A DNA stretch of 64,000 bases from Kosmotoga arenicorallina S304 (GTDB lineage: Bacteria; Thermotogota; Thermotogae; Petrotogales; Kosmotogaceae), in assembly GCF_001636545.1 (NCBI RefSeq), contig NZ_JFHK01000015.1, positions 1 through 64,000 on the forward strand, in the 5' to 3' direction. Under the pieces are notes generated by a model that was not told where the DNA came from, ran no database searches, and worked only from the letters and a program-made list of their open reading frames with translations. Shown here in pieces: positions 46,900-55,024 of the stretch (position 1 is its first letter; every line of letters begins with the position of its first letter). The translations under genes were made by a program, and so were the position numbers.

Positions 46900-47751
46900 A
46901 TGAAGCTTCTGATTACATTGGTGATAATTGTCATTATTGCGATAATTCTCCTTCCGGGTTTCTTTTACATTGTTGACCAGACAGAACAGGCAGTAGTTCT
47001 CAGATTTGGTGAAATCGTCAAAGTCAATACGGACCCGGGGTTGTATATAAAGCAACCCTTTATAGATAATGTTGTTCGCTTTGAAAAGAGACTGCTTGTT
47101 TACGATGTTCCAGCCGAAAGGATTTTCACAAAAGACAAAAAAACTCTTTTAGTCGATACCTATGCCCTGTGGAAAATCTATGACCCCGAGAGGTTTGTAA
47201 AGTCTATGAAAACCGTAGAAATTGCCCAGACAAGGATTGACGATGTCGTTTACTCAAAAGTCAGGAACATTATAGCGAGTATGGATTTTGAAGAAGTGAT
47301 TTCAGAAAAGCGTCCGGAAATCCTTGATACAGTTACCACTGAATCAGCTTCAGAAATGCTTGATTTTGGCATACAGATCGTTGCTGTAAGAATAAAGAGG
47401 GCCAACCTTCCTCAGGAAAACATGACCGCCGTGTTCAACCGAATGAAATCTGAAAGGTATCAGGAAGCGGCTTTGATTAGAGCAGAAGGTGAAAAAGAAG
47501 CCAACATGGTAAGAGCAGATGCTGACAAGACAGTTACAATAACGCTTGCAGAAGCGGAAAAAACAGCAGAGATCCTTAAGGGAACAGGAGATGCTTCTGC
47601 ATTATCGATTTATGCTGAAGCTTTCTCACTTGATCCCGAATTCTACGATTTCTGGAAGAGAATGGACGTTTACGAAAACACTCTGGGAAAATCCAAATTC
47701 ATACTCGGCTCTGAAATGGACTTTATCGACAAACTCATGAAAGGTGAGTGA
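46900..47751 (+). CDS. hflC: HflC, SPFH-domain membrane protease regulator
   Basis: The 283-residue partner of HflK has an N-terminal helix (2-18), VDQTEQAVVLRFGEIV and a late EGEKEANMVRADADKTV coiled-coil stretch. GGAAGGGGGG precedes ATG 46900. Its stop overlaps the yigZ start. Confidence 0.93.
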   Translation: MKLLITLVIIVIIAIILLPGFFYIVDQTEQAVVLRFGEIVKVNTDPGLYIKQPFIDNVVRFEKRLLVYDVPAERIFTKDKKTLLVDTYALWKIYDPERFVKSMKTVEIAQTRIDDVVYSKVRNIIASMDFEEVISEKRPEILDTVTTESASEMLDFGIQIVAVRIKRANLPQENMTAVFNRMKSERYQEAALIRAEGEKEANMVRADADKTVTITLAEAEKTAEILKGTGDASALSIYAEAFSLDPEFYDFWKRMDVYENTLGKSKFILGSEMDFIDKLMKGE

Positions 47752-48377
47752 AGGTGGACTGTTACCTATCCCTGATAGCCAACGCAAAATTCAAAACTAA
47801 CATCAAACGTTCAATCTTTATAGGCCATGCAGTTCATTGTACAACGGAACATGAAGCGAAAGAGTTCATTAAAGAAATTTCCCGGCAATACAAAGATGCA
47901 ACTCACAATTGCTGGGCTTATAAAGTGAACGAAAAGGGTATAAAGTTCAATTTTTCCGACGCCGGCGAACCCCATGGTTCCGCCGGCCGTCCTATTTTTT
48001 CAGCCATTGAGTCTATGAATATGGTTGATGTAGCGATTGTGGTTACAAGATACTTCGGTGGAGTAAAACTTGGCGTAAGAGGTCTTATCGATGCATACAG
48101 ATTCACCGCTCAAAGTACCCTTGAAACAGCTGAAAAAGGGAGGTACTGTCCCGGAATAAAATTCAGTGCCGAAATAGATTACGGTGCCTGGAATGATTTC
48201 ACCAGGCGATATAAAGAAGGCACTGATTTTAACATCGCCCAGATTGATTATGGTGCCTCCATTAAAGTCTTGCTCACTTCCAAAGCTGACAAGTTCGACT
48301 CTCTCACCAAATTCTTTCTCGAAAGGCGTATCCCTATTGAAAAAAGAGAAAATATCACCTTCATAGAGAAATTATAA
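47748..48377 (+). CDS. yigZ: YigZ/IMPACT family protein
   Basis: The 209-residue protein has AKEFIKEISRQYKDATHNCWAYKV-type family sequence, then SDAGEPHGSAGRPI and VVTRYFGGVKLGVRGL, all diagnostic. In E. coli and other bacteria its role is unsettled; the eukaryotic homologue regulates translation. GTG 47748 overlaps hflC. It is the last gene of the recN-yigZ run. Confidence 0.92.
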   Translation: MKVDCYLSLIANAKFKTNIKRSIFIGHAVHCTTEHEAKEFIKEISRQYKDATHNCWAYKVNEKGIKFNFSDAGEPHGSAGRPIFSAIESMNMVDVAIVVTRYFGGVKLGVRGLIDAYRFTAQSTLETAEKGRYCPGIKFSAEIDYGAWNDFTRRYKEGTDFNIAQIDYGASIKVLLTSKADKFDSLTKFFLERRIPIEKRENITFIEKL

Positions 48378-48429
48378 CCTCTTTCAGAAACCGAATTTCT
48401 ATTGGCGGGCATATTCTGCGGAAACTACT

Positions 48430-48495
48430 TCAATTATTAAATATTTCTATAAATAAATATTTTATATATTTAATAAATATGATAAAATATAATCA
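48430..48495. promoter_or_regulatory. AT-rich control region with repeated AAATATTT palindromes
   Basis: Almost every base from about 48430 to 48495 is A or T. AAATATTT is repeated, with an inverted spacing (AAATATTTcTATAAATAAATATTT), and related AATAAATAT follows. The stretch lies 25-90 bases before the SDR gene at 48520. It looks like a promoter plus operator; the regulator is unknown. Confidence 0.5.
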
Positions 48496-48519
48496 CCTCG
48501 ATATAGGGGAAGTGATTGC

Positions 48520-49533
48520 ATGGTTGTTGTTACAGGAGCGACAGGACACATAGGAAATGTACTAGTGAGAAAGCTTGTCAATGAAGGCGTTTCTGTAAAG
48601 GCTCTGTTTGCACCGGGTGATAACCTGAAAGCATTGTTGAATATGCCTGTTGAATTGATACCCATGGACATTCTTGATTATGAAGGGCTTGTTAGAGCGT
48701 TCAAAGGAGCCGATGCCGTATTCCATCTTGCAGGTTTGATTACAATCATGCCTTTCTTCCAGAAAAAGGTATTCAGAGTAAATGTGGAGGGCACAAAGAA
48801 CGTAATAAGGGCATGTCGGAAAGCCGGTGTAAAAAGGCTTGTTTATGTAAGCTCTGTGCACGCATTAAGTGAGCCTGAAAAAGGGGCTGCGATCGATGAG
48901 AATTTCGGATTCAACGTAAAGAAAGTTTATGGGTGTTACGGAAAATCAAAAGCTCTGGCCGGCAGAGAGGTGGAGAGGGCAGTTTCCGAAGGCCTTGATG
49001 CAGTTATTTTATGCCCCAGTGGTGTTATCGGACCCTATGATTACAGGGGTTCTGAAATGGGAACGCTGTTTCGGGATTTTGTGAGGGGGAAATTCCGTAT
49101 ATCTGTGAATGGTTGTTTTGACTTTGTTGATGTCAGAGATGTGGCAGATGGAATTATTAGAGCGTGGAAAAAAGGAAAATCGGGCGAAAAATATATACTC
49201 AGCGGGCACATGATAACGATGAAAAAGCTTGTGGCTTTGCTTTATAAATATACAGCACAAAAGAGAAAGAAAATATTCTTTGTGCCGGAAGTGCTGGTAT
49301 ATCCTGTCGCTGCTGTAATGACTGCTTACTACTGGTTGTCCGGCTCAAAGCCCCGGTTTACCTTTTACTCCCTTCATACCCTTCGCAGGTATTACAGGTT
49401 TTCACACGAAAAGGCTTCCAGAGAATTAGGATATTTTCCAGGGCCAATAGAAGAAACTGTAAAAGCCACTCTCGAATGGTTTACAAAAGAAGCAAACACA
49501 CTTACCTATAATCGGCAATATCGTTCTTGTTAA
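48520..49533 (+). CDS. Extended SDR (dihydroflavonol reductase/sugar epimerase type)
   Basis: The 337-residue protein has a glycine-rich NAD(P) site GATGHIG (6-12), VFHLAGLITI, VYVSSVHAL and the YGKSK catalytic pair. A C-terminal hydrophobic region (VYPVAAVMTAYYWL) hints at membrane association, as in sterol/lipid dehydrogenases. GGGGAAGTG precedes ATG 48520. Its last 108 bases overlap the convergent plsY-like gene. It is divergent in control from the minus-strand operon and may share its pathway. Confidence 0.82.
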   Translation: MVVVTGATGHIGNVLVRKLVNEGVSVKALFAPGDNLKALLNMPVELIPMDILDYEGLVRAFKGADAVFHLAGLITIMPFFQKKVFRVNVEGTKNVIRACRKAGVKRLVYVSSVHALSEPEKGAAIDENFGFNVKKVYGCYGKSKALAGREVERAVSEGLDAVILCPSGVIGPYDYRGSEMGTLFRDFVRGKFRISVNGCFDFVDVRDVADGIIRAWKKGKSGEKYILSGHMITMKKLVALLYKYTAQKRKKIFFVPEVLVYPVAAVMTAYYWLSGSKPRFTFYSLHTLRRYYRFSHEKASRELGYFPGPIEETVKATLEWFTKEANTLTYNRQYRSC

Positions 49534-50136
49534 AGAGGAGTTTTTAAGTTCTTTTCTGTGTTTGTAAATTGCTATAAGGAAAGTACCTCCAAAGAGCAGA
49601 AGAAGATTTCTTTCTTTCGCAAAGATTGATTTCAGCAAAACATATACAAACAAGGCAAAAAGTCCGAGCATATACCTTACTGCATCATTATAACGGTTGC
49701 TTCTGGGTTTTGTTAGGGAAAATATGGTGAAAATCGTGCCCAGCAGAACCGGTGCTTCCCATGCGGTAAGCAACGTCCAGGCACCGAAAGTCGTTGCTAT
49801 TGCTTTGCCACCTCTAAACCTTAACATGGGAGGAAATGCGTGACCTGCTATACCGGCCAAAGCCGCAATTGCTATTATGTATTCATTGTCGACCATCCCT
49901 GATGATATGAATATTTCCAGAGGGAATATACCTTTCAGGAAGTCTAGAACCAGCGCGGTGATGCCAGGTTTCCAGCCGGCAGCTCTCCACAGGTTTGATG
50001 CCCCGGGATTGCCATCTGTAACCCCTCTCAAGTCTATTCCTATTTTCTTTGCGATAATTGCTGAATACATAACTGATCCGGATAAGTACTGGAAAATAAT
50101 CGCACCAATTCCATAAAGGATTTCCTGGTTAGACAC
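49426..50136 (-). CDS. PlsY-like acyltransferase
   Basis: The 236-residue polytopic protein has the PlsY core: SGSVMYSAIIAKK, DGNPGASNLWRAAG, GHAFPPMLRFRGGKAIAT. PlsY moves acyl groups from acyl phosphate to glycerol 3-phosphate. The last ~30 residues extend past the usual end and are antisense to the SDR gene. It overlaps the GT2 gene by eight bases, so it may acylate a glycolipid rather than, or as well as, glycerol phosphate. A housekeeping PlsY may lie elsewhere. Confidence 0.85.
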   Translation of the reverse strand: MSNQEILYGIGAIIFQYLSGSVMYSAIIAKKIGIDLRGVTDGNPGASNLWRAAGWKPGITALVLDFLKGIFPLEIFISSGMVDNEYIIAIAALAGIAGHAFPPMLRFRGGKAIATTFGAWTLLTAWEAPVLLGTIFTIFSLTKPRSNRYNDAVRYMLGLFALFVYVLLKSIFAKERNLLLLFGGTFLIAIYKHRKELKNSSLTRTILPIIGKCVCFFCKPFESGFYSFFYWPWKIS

Positions 50137-51244
50137 GGATAACCCTTCCTCTCCAGGAGACTTTTCTCATAAATAGAGTCTTAAATGTCGAAACAACAAA
50201 AATCAGGAGAAAGAAAAGAAAATGCAACGGATAAAACACATAATCATACCAGGAATAGTCTCCAAGTGGTTTTGAAAGTATATATATAACCAGCACCATA
50301 CCGGTGTACACAAAAAAGTGTGACAAGGAATCGAACATCCAGAATATGGAAGAGTAAAATCCTGCCATCCATATGAAAGCTACAATGAAATTCAAAACGC
50401 CTCCAGTAATTGAACCAGCTGACATGTTTTTTGTATGACCTTCAAAGAGCTGTAGGATTCCCCCGGGATACATTCTGAACTTTAAAAAGCCGTTTCCAAG
50501 AAAGTTGGAGACATTTTTCCCATTTTCAAGATACATCCTGCCGAATTTCAAATCTTCAAGAACGGTATTCTTGATAACTTTGTGTCCGCCAGTTTCGAAA
50601 TAGTCCTTTCTCGAAGTAACTATCACTGGGCCAAATGCGCCTGCAGGTTTTAAGTTTCGAAACCTGAAATTTTTGCTACAATACACCGTGAGCAAGTTAG
50701 CTGTAAACCCGAGATGTTCGTAAAAGCGTTCAAACCTCTGGTAAGGCCACACGGATATCATACCGCCTAACTTGTTATACTTCGACAACAGAATCCCGAT
50801 TGCTTCCTTTTCAGGCTCCACATCGGCATCGAGAAATATCAGCAAATCGCCATCGGAATTATGCACTCCATTCCATAAAGCCCAGGATTTCCCTATCCAG
50901 TCTTCAGGTGGATCTTCTTTCAAATTCACCAGCTTGACCCTATTATCTACTCTTGAATACGTTTCCACAATTTTTGCAGTTTTATCAGAAGAGTCATCGT
51001 TGATGACTATGATTTCATCCGGCTGAACTGTTTGATTAAGCAAAGCAGAGAGTATCTTCCCGATATTCAATTCTTCGTTCCTTGCTGGAATAATAACGGA
51101 AATTTTTTGAACTCCATTTTTCTTTTCCAGGCTGATTTCATTCGGAATAGTTCTCTTTAAAATGTGAGAGCGAATTGATATCAGATAGAAAAAGGATATT
51201 GCAAAGTTAAAAATAATCGCGGCACTCTTCAATAAAAACTCCAT
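50129..51244 (-). CDS. GT2-family membrane glycosyltransferase (CrtQ-like)
   Basis: The 371-residue protein has an N-terminal membrane segment, then the GT2 core SVIIPARNEELNIG, NDDSSDKT, DWIGKSWALWNG, FLDADVEP, and C-terminal membrane helices ending VSWRGRVIRV. This set and the WIGKSW motif resemble CrtQ glycosyltransferases of glycosyl-carotenoid pathways. The acceptor is unknown. It overlaps plsY-like and follows tspO. Confidence 0.82.
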   Translation of the reverse strand: MEFLLKSAAIIFNFAISFFYLISIRSHILKRTIPNEISLEKKNGVQKISVIIPARNEELNIGKILSALLNQTVQPDEIIVINDDSSDKTAKIVETYSRVDNRVKLVNLKEDPPEDWIGKSWALWNGVHNSDGDLLIFLDADVEPEKEAIGILLSKYNKLGGMISVWPYQRFERFYEHLGFTANLLTVYCSKNFRFRNLKPAGAFGPVIVTSRKDYFETGGHKVIKNTVLEDLKFGRMYLENGKNVSNFLGNGFLKFRMYPGGILQLFEGHTKNMSAGSITGGVLNFIVAFIWMAGFYSSIFWMFDSLSHFFVYTGMVLVIYILSKPLGDYSWYDYVFYPLHFLFFLLIFVVSTFKTLFMRKVSWRGRVIRV

Positions 51245-51300
51245 TTAGCCACCCCTAAAACCCTAATATGTCAGAAAATAAAAACCAAATGATTAAAAAA

Positions 51301-51768
51301 TCAATTGAGCTTAAAGATGAAATAGTTCAAAATCAAAGCGAAACTAACCCAAAACAAATAGGGAAGGAGTAAAAAAGCTGCGGGTTTTGAGATTTTATAG
51401 AAAATGTTCATATTTGCTAAAATGAATGCCCATAACAAAATTATTTCCATAAGAGCAAAAAAAGGGTTTTCAAGGCCAAAGAAAAAGAAAGACCAGAGCA
51501 AATTTAAGGAAAGCTGAATAGAATAAACGCCAACTGCAAGATTTCGCCTGCCCCCAAAATTCTTTCTCCATACCAGATAAAAAGAAATTCCTATAAGAAT
51601 AAACAAGGAAGTCCAGACAGGTGCGAATAACCAGTTGGGAGGGTTAAATGAAGGTTTGTTCAAAGACGCGTACCAGGTATCAATGGAACTCGAAGTAAAA
51701 AAGGAACCCAGAAATCCTGCTGATAGAGTAATTATTACCGAAATAATTAATTTCGGATAGCTTTTCAT
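51301..51768 (-). CDS. tspO: TspO/MBR family protein
   Basis: The 155-residue five-helix protein has the TspO signature: WYASLNKPSFNPPNWLFAPVWT, then WSFFFFGLENPFFAL. TspO binds porphyrins and other planar ligands, and in bacteria is linked to tetrapyrrole, oxygen and light responses. It lies between the FAD enzyme and the GT2 gene. Confidence 0.93.
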   Translation of the reverse strand: MKSYPKLIISVIITLSAGFLGSFFTSSSIDTWYASLNKPSFNPPNWLFAPVWTSLFILIGISFYLVWRKNFGGRRNLAVGVYSIQLSLNLLWSFFFFGLENPFFALMEIILLWAFILANMNIFYKISKPAAFLLLPYLFWVSFALILNYFIFKLN

Positions 51769-51799
51769 TTACCCATCTCCCAATTATTAAGATACATAC

Positions 51800-53410
51800 C
51801 TAAAACTTACTTTTGCCTATCTTTGTTGCCTTTTCTGCAGCAATTTTCCCGGTTAGTATCGACATGGGCACCCCGGCAGGGCTGTAAGCCCACTGACCAG
51901 CCTGGAATATATTTGGTATCGGCGTCAGGACAGCTTTGCCAGCAGAAGCAATCTTATTGATTACAGGCATGTGTTTTTCAAATGCCCACCCTGTAATAGC
52001 GCCCTCGGAAGTTCCTACTCTTTCTTGAATACTCAAAGGAGAAAAGGAAAAGGAAGCGGTAACTTTTTCTTTCAACATGGGATATATTGAATTTGAAATC
52101 ACTTTTACAATGCGCTTTTCAAGCTCCGATTTGAATTCATCATACCAGCCGTCTTTTCGGACTTTTTCAAACAAATCATATTCTGCAAGCAGGCTTATTA
52201 TCACGCCGGTTTTACCTTTAGGTACCATTTGGGGATCTTTCAGCCCCGGGATGGATATTTCGTAGGTGTTTAGATTGAGGAACTTATCAACCCAGTTCAA
52301 AACCTCTTCTTTTCCTTTGTCTTTCCAGTTACCCAGCAATAGATTTAACTCCCTTTTATGAGTCTCACCCAGACCGGTTCTTGAAGGGGTGTAAAAAAAG
52401 TGCCCGTATGCGATTTTTCTGAAGCTCTCCAGTGGTTCATCCACTTCTAAAAATACGCTAAACACGGAATCCCCACCCCGACAGTTCAAAAATTGTCTTT
52501 TAGCTTCTTCAAATTTATCTTTTGTTCTAGGATCAAGATTGGCAGTTTTTGTTATCGAATAAAAGGTTTTCAAATCTGCAGCCCAGACAAGGCTGTTGTA
52601 CTCATAAAAATTCCCGTTCTCATCTCTTATCTGGCACCTGTCAGCGAATACCTCGGTAATTCTTGTTCCGGTTAGTATTTCGCCTCCATATTCTATTACT
52701 TTATCTTTGACAACCTCGGCAAGTTTCCCCACGCCACCCTTGGGATAGAAATAATCCAGATACAAAGAAAAATAACTCAACGCGAAAAACGCAGGCGTAT
52801 TTTTGAAAAAATGCTGTGCAATGATATCTCTCAGGGAAGTATTCTCGATTATTTTTTCAAGATAACTCTCAACAGGGACATTCATTTTATTTATCTTGCC
52901 CAGAGTTAAAAGAAACCTCGGCAACCATGGAAGGAGCGTTTTGAAGACAAAGCCTGTATCTCGTTTTAAATCTTTGAACATGGGATTCTCTATACCATAT
53001 AATACATCCATGTATTTCATAACTTTACGGATTATCTTGATGATGCTGTCAACTTCTTTCTCACTTTGTGGATACATCCTTACTAGCAGATCCCTGTAAT
53101 CCATCAGGCTATCAATTCCCTCAATGTTCAAGACTTCCTTTTCGATGCCAACTGAAACAGGGCTTTTGACAGTTTCAAGAGAAATATCGAGATCATTAAG
53201 CATGGGGAATATTATACCGGCATCTTCCAGCGCTCTCACACCAGCGTCAAAATAAAATCCATTGTGCTCAAAGGTGTTGACCAATCCTCCGCAGGTTTCG
53301 TTTTTTTCTATCAGAAGCACCTTTTTTTTACTGCGCGCAAGGTAAGCAGCAGATGTAAGCCCTGCAATGCCCCCACCTACTACGATTGTGTCATATTTCT
53401 TTTTGCTCAT
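51800..53410 (-). CDS. CrtI-like phytoene-desaturase-family FAD oxidoreductase
   Basis: The 536-residue flavoprotein has the dinucleotide site VVGGGIAGLTSAAYLA (GGGIAG 12-17), VLLIEKNETCGG, and the family C-terminal GQWAYSPAGVPMSILTGKIAAE. The family desaturates, isomerises or saturates polyenes; the substrate is unknown. No phytoene or squalene synthase gene is in this window. The start overlaps the SDR gene by four bases. Confidence 0.85.
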   Translation of the reverse strand: MSKKKYDTIVVGGGIAGLTSAAYLARSKKKVLLIEKNETCGGLVNTFEHNGFYFDAGVRALEDAGIIFPMLNDLDISLETVKSPVSVGIEKEVLNIEGIDSLMDYRDLLVRMYPQSEKEVDSIIKIIRKVMKYMDVLYGIENPMFKDLKRDTGFVFKTLLPWLPRFLLTLGKINKMNVPVESYLEKIIENTSLRDIIAQHFFKNTPAFFALSYFSLYLDYFYPKGGVGKLAEVVKDKVIEYGGEILTGTRITEVFADRCQIRDENGNFYEYNSLVWAADLKTFYSITKTANLDPRTKDKFEEAKRQFLNCRGGDSVFSVFLEVDEPLESFRKIAYGHFFYTPSRTGLGETHKRELNLLLGNWKDKGKEEVLNWVDKFLNLNTYEISIPGLKDPQMVPKGKTGVIISLLAEYDLFEKVRKDGWYDEFKSELEKRIVKVISNSIYPMLKEKVTASFSFSPLSIQERVGTSEGAITGWAFEKHMPVINKIASAGKAVLTPIPNIFQAGQWAYSPAGVPMSILTGKIAAEKATKIGKSKF

Positions 53411-54408
53411 ATGCCGACTATCCCCCCCTCCATTTGATTTGAATTCAACCTGCCCAGTTCAATGCTTTTATTCCATAATTCATAGGCGGCTTCTTTATCG
53501 ACTGCAGGTGGAGCTGGCTCTTCCAAAGTGGTGAGATTGAAGAATTTTCCGGAAATATGCTCTACCTCACTGGATACGCCCAAATAGTAAAGGGCTTCAG
53601 CCGAAATATCAGCTGGCCTTAGATTTTTATCTATAAAGGTCTTTTTGAACCATTTGTAAAAAGGCCCGTTGTCCTTTCCAGAATTTGATCTGACAGCACC
53701 CGGGTGCATTGCATTAATCGTTACCCCGGAATTCTTGAAATATTCATCAAAAACCAGCATGGATAGTAGCTGTGCTAGCTTTGCCGAGCCATAAGACTTC
53801 AATCCCGAATATCGTCTTTTTTGCCAGTTCAAATCATCTAATTTCAATCCCCAGGCGGCAAAGCGGTAACCCTCCGAATTCACAAGAATAATTCTCGTCT
53901 TTTCTTGAGACTTGAGCTTTTCCATCAAAAGATAGTTTATGATAAATGAACTGAGATAATTAACAACAAAACATTTTTCCAGCCCATCTTCTGTCAGCTC
54001 GCGCTTTGTGAGGTATACACCTGCATTGTGTATAAGGACATCGATTGGTTTTTCAAGCTTTGAAAGAGCCCTGGCGACCCTGTGGATATCATCCAGCTTG
54101 CTCAAATCTGCCAGTTCATAATTGCAGGAGACATCGAAATCCCTTTCTATCTCTTCACACAACGCTTCTGACTTCTCTCTGTTTCTGTTTATGCATAACA
54201 AATTCGCCCCTTTAGACGCGAATTTCCTTGCTGTAACATATCCGATTCCAGAGGTTGCGCCTGTTACAACTACAAGTTTGTTGGTGAACTCGTCGTTGCA
54301 GATTTTGGGATCTAACCGATTGTTTTTGATCATTGCGAATACGTTAGACCAGCGGTATTCTTTGAAATACTTAAAGAACTTGCTTTTCTTTTTCATGATA
54401 AGCTTCAA
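53407..54408 (-). CDS. Classical SDR (retinol-dehydrogenase-like)
   Basis: The 333-residue oxidoreductase has TGATSGIGYVTA, NAG (HNAGVYL), a Ser in LVNSEGYR and the YGSAK catalytic pair. It resembles retinol/steroid-type SDRs that act on hydrophobic alcohols and ketones. A start at the fifth codon (54396) is also possible. It is coupled on both sides: four-base overlaps with the NTF2-like and CrtI-like genes. Confidence 0.87.
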   Translation of the reverse strand: MKLIMKKKSKFFKYFKEYRWSNVFAMIKNNRLDPKICNDEFTNKLVVVTGATSGIGYVTARKFASKGANLLCINRNREKSEALCEEIERDFDVSCNYELADLSKLDDIHRVARALSKLEKPIDVLIHNAGVYLTKRELTEDGLEKCFVVNYLSSFIINYLLMEKLKSQEKTRIILVNSEGYRFAAWGLKLDDLNWQKRRYSGLKSYGSAKLAQLLSMLVFDEYFKNSGVTINAMHPGAVRSNSGKDNGPFYKWFKKTFIDKNLRPADISAEALYYLGVSSEVEHISGKFFNLTTLEEPAPPAVDKEAAYELWNKSIELGRLNSNQMEGGIVGI

Positions 54409-54878
54409 CCAAACTTTCTCTTCATGAATTTTCTGTATGCTTTGCCAAAGCCGGGTATATTATCAAAAATGTCTCCCCATAAATCATAGTAATCTCTCTG
54501 CTCAATTATCTTTCCCTTTTCATTTATCGTTAAGCGGCTAACCCCATAGAGAACGGAGCTCTTATATTTCTTAAAAGCGATGGTCATCTCCCACTCGATG
54601 AAAAAGTCCCTACCCCTATGCAATGCACGTACAATTTTCATATTCAGGGATTTTGAGCGCTTTGCAAGGCGCTCGGTCATTGCCTTGAACTCTTCAATTC
54701 CCCTTATTTCTTGAATTGAGTCTCTGAAATATATCTCGTCATCATAATAAGGTAGAATATGAGACCAATCAGGCTTTCCTTCGGTGTTATATGTCTTTGA
54801 CCATAACTCTTTCAAAATTTCCAGGGTTAATTTATATTCCTTTTCCGTTTTGTCTTTGCCATTTAATTCATCAGTCAT
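54405..54878 (-). CDS. NTF2/SnoaL-like protein
   Basis: The 157-residue protein has an NTF2-like cone: WSHILPYYDDEIYFRDSIQ, FKAMTERLAKRS, DFFIEWEMTIAF, and a C-terminal QRDYYDLWGDIFDNIPG. The family includes isomerases, cyclases and non-catalytic partners. It is the first gene of the operon. AGAGGAAAAC leads ATG 54878; a promoter lies at 54921-54948. Confidence 0.78.
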   Translation of the reverse strand: MTDELNGKDKTEKEYKLTLEILKELWSKTYNTEGKPDWSHILPYYDDEIYFRDSIQEIRGIEEFKAMTERLAKRSKSLNMKIVRALHRGRDFFIEWEMTIAFKKYKSSVLYGVSRLTINEKGKIIEQRDYYDLWGDIFDNIPGFGKAYRKFMKRKFG

Positions 54879-54920
54879 AGTTTTCCTCTATAAATAAGCA
54901 TCCTGCTTTTGGTTTTTATA

Positions 54921-54948
54921 ATTATAACCTATAATCATTTTTTAACAA
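54921..54948 (-). promoter_or_regulatory. Promoter of the NTF2-SDR-CrtI-TspO-GT2-PlsY operon
   Basis: On the minus strand TTGTTA (plus 54943-54948), 16 bases and a perfect TATAAT (plus 54921-54926) are about 40 bases before the operon's first start codon. Confidence 0.65.
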
Positions 54949-54984
54949 AAAAAAGAAACTTTCCCCTCTGGTTCACAGGAAAGT
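54949..54984 (-). terminator. Terminator after pmbA
   Basis: On the minus strand ACTTTCC, a 13-base loop and GGAAAGT are followed by a T-rich run (plus-strand A run at 54947-54955). It lies about 40 bases past the pmbA stop and just upstream of the facing operon promoter. Confidence 0.7.
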
Positions 54985-55024
54985 CCCTTTTTAATATCAC
55001 TCCAGATTTTGGAGAGGTTGTTGC

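Noticed and set aside
48520-54878. A complete carotenoid pathway
   Set aside because: No phytoene, squalene or dehydrosqualene synthase and no prenyl synthase is present, so the cluster is only called lipid/isoprenoid-like.
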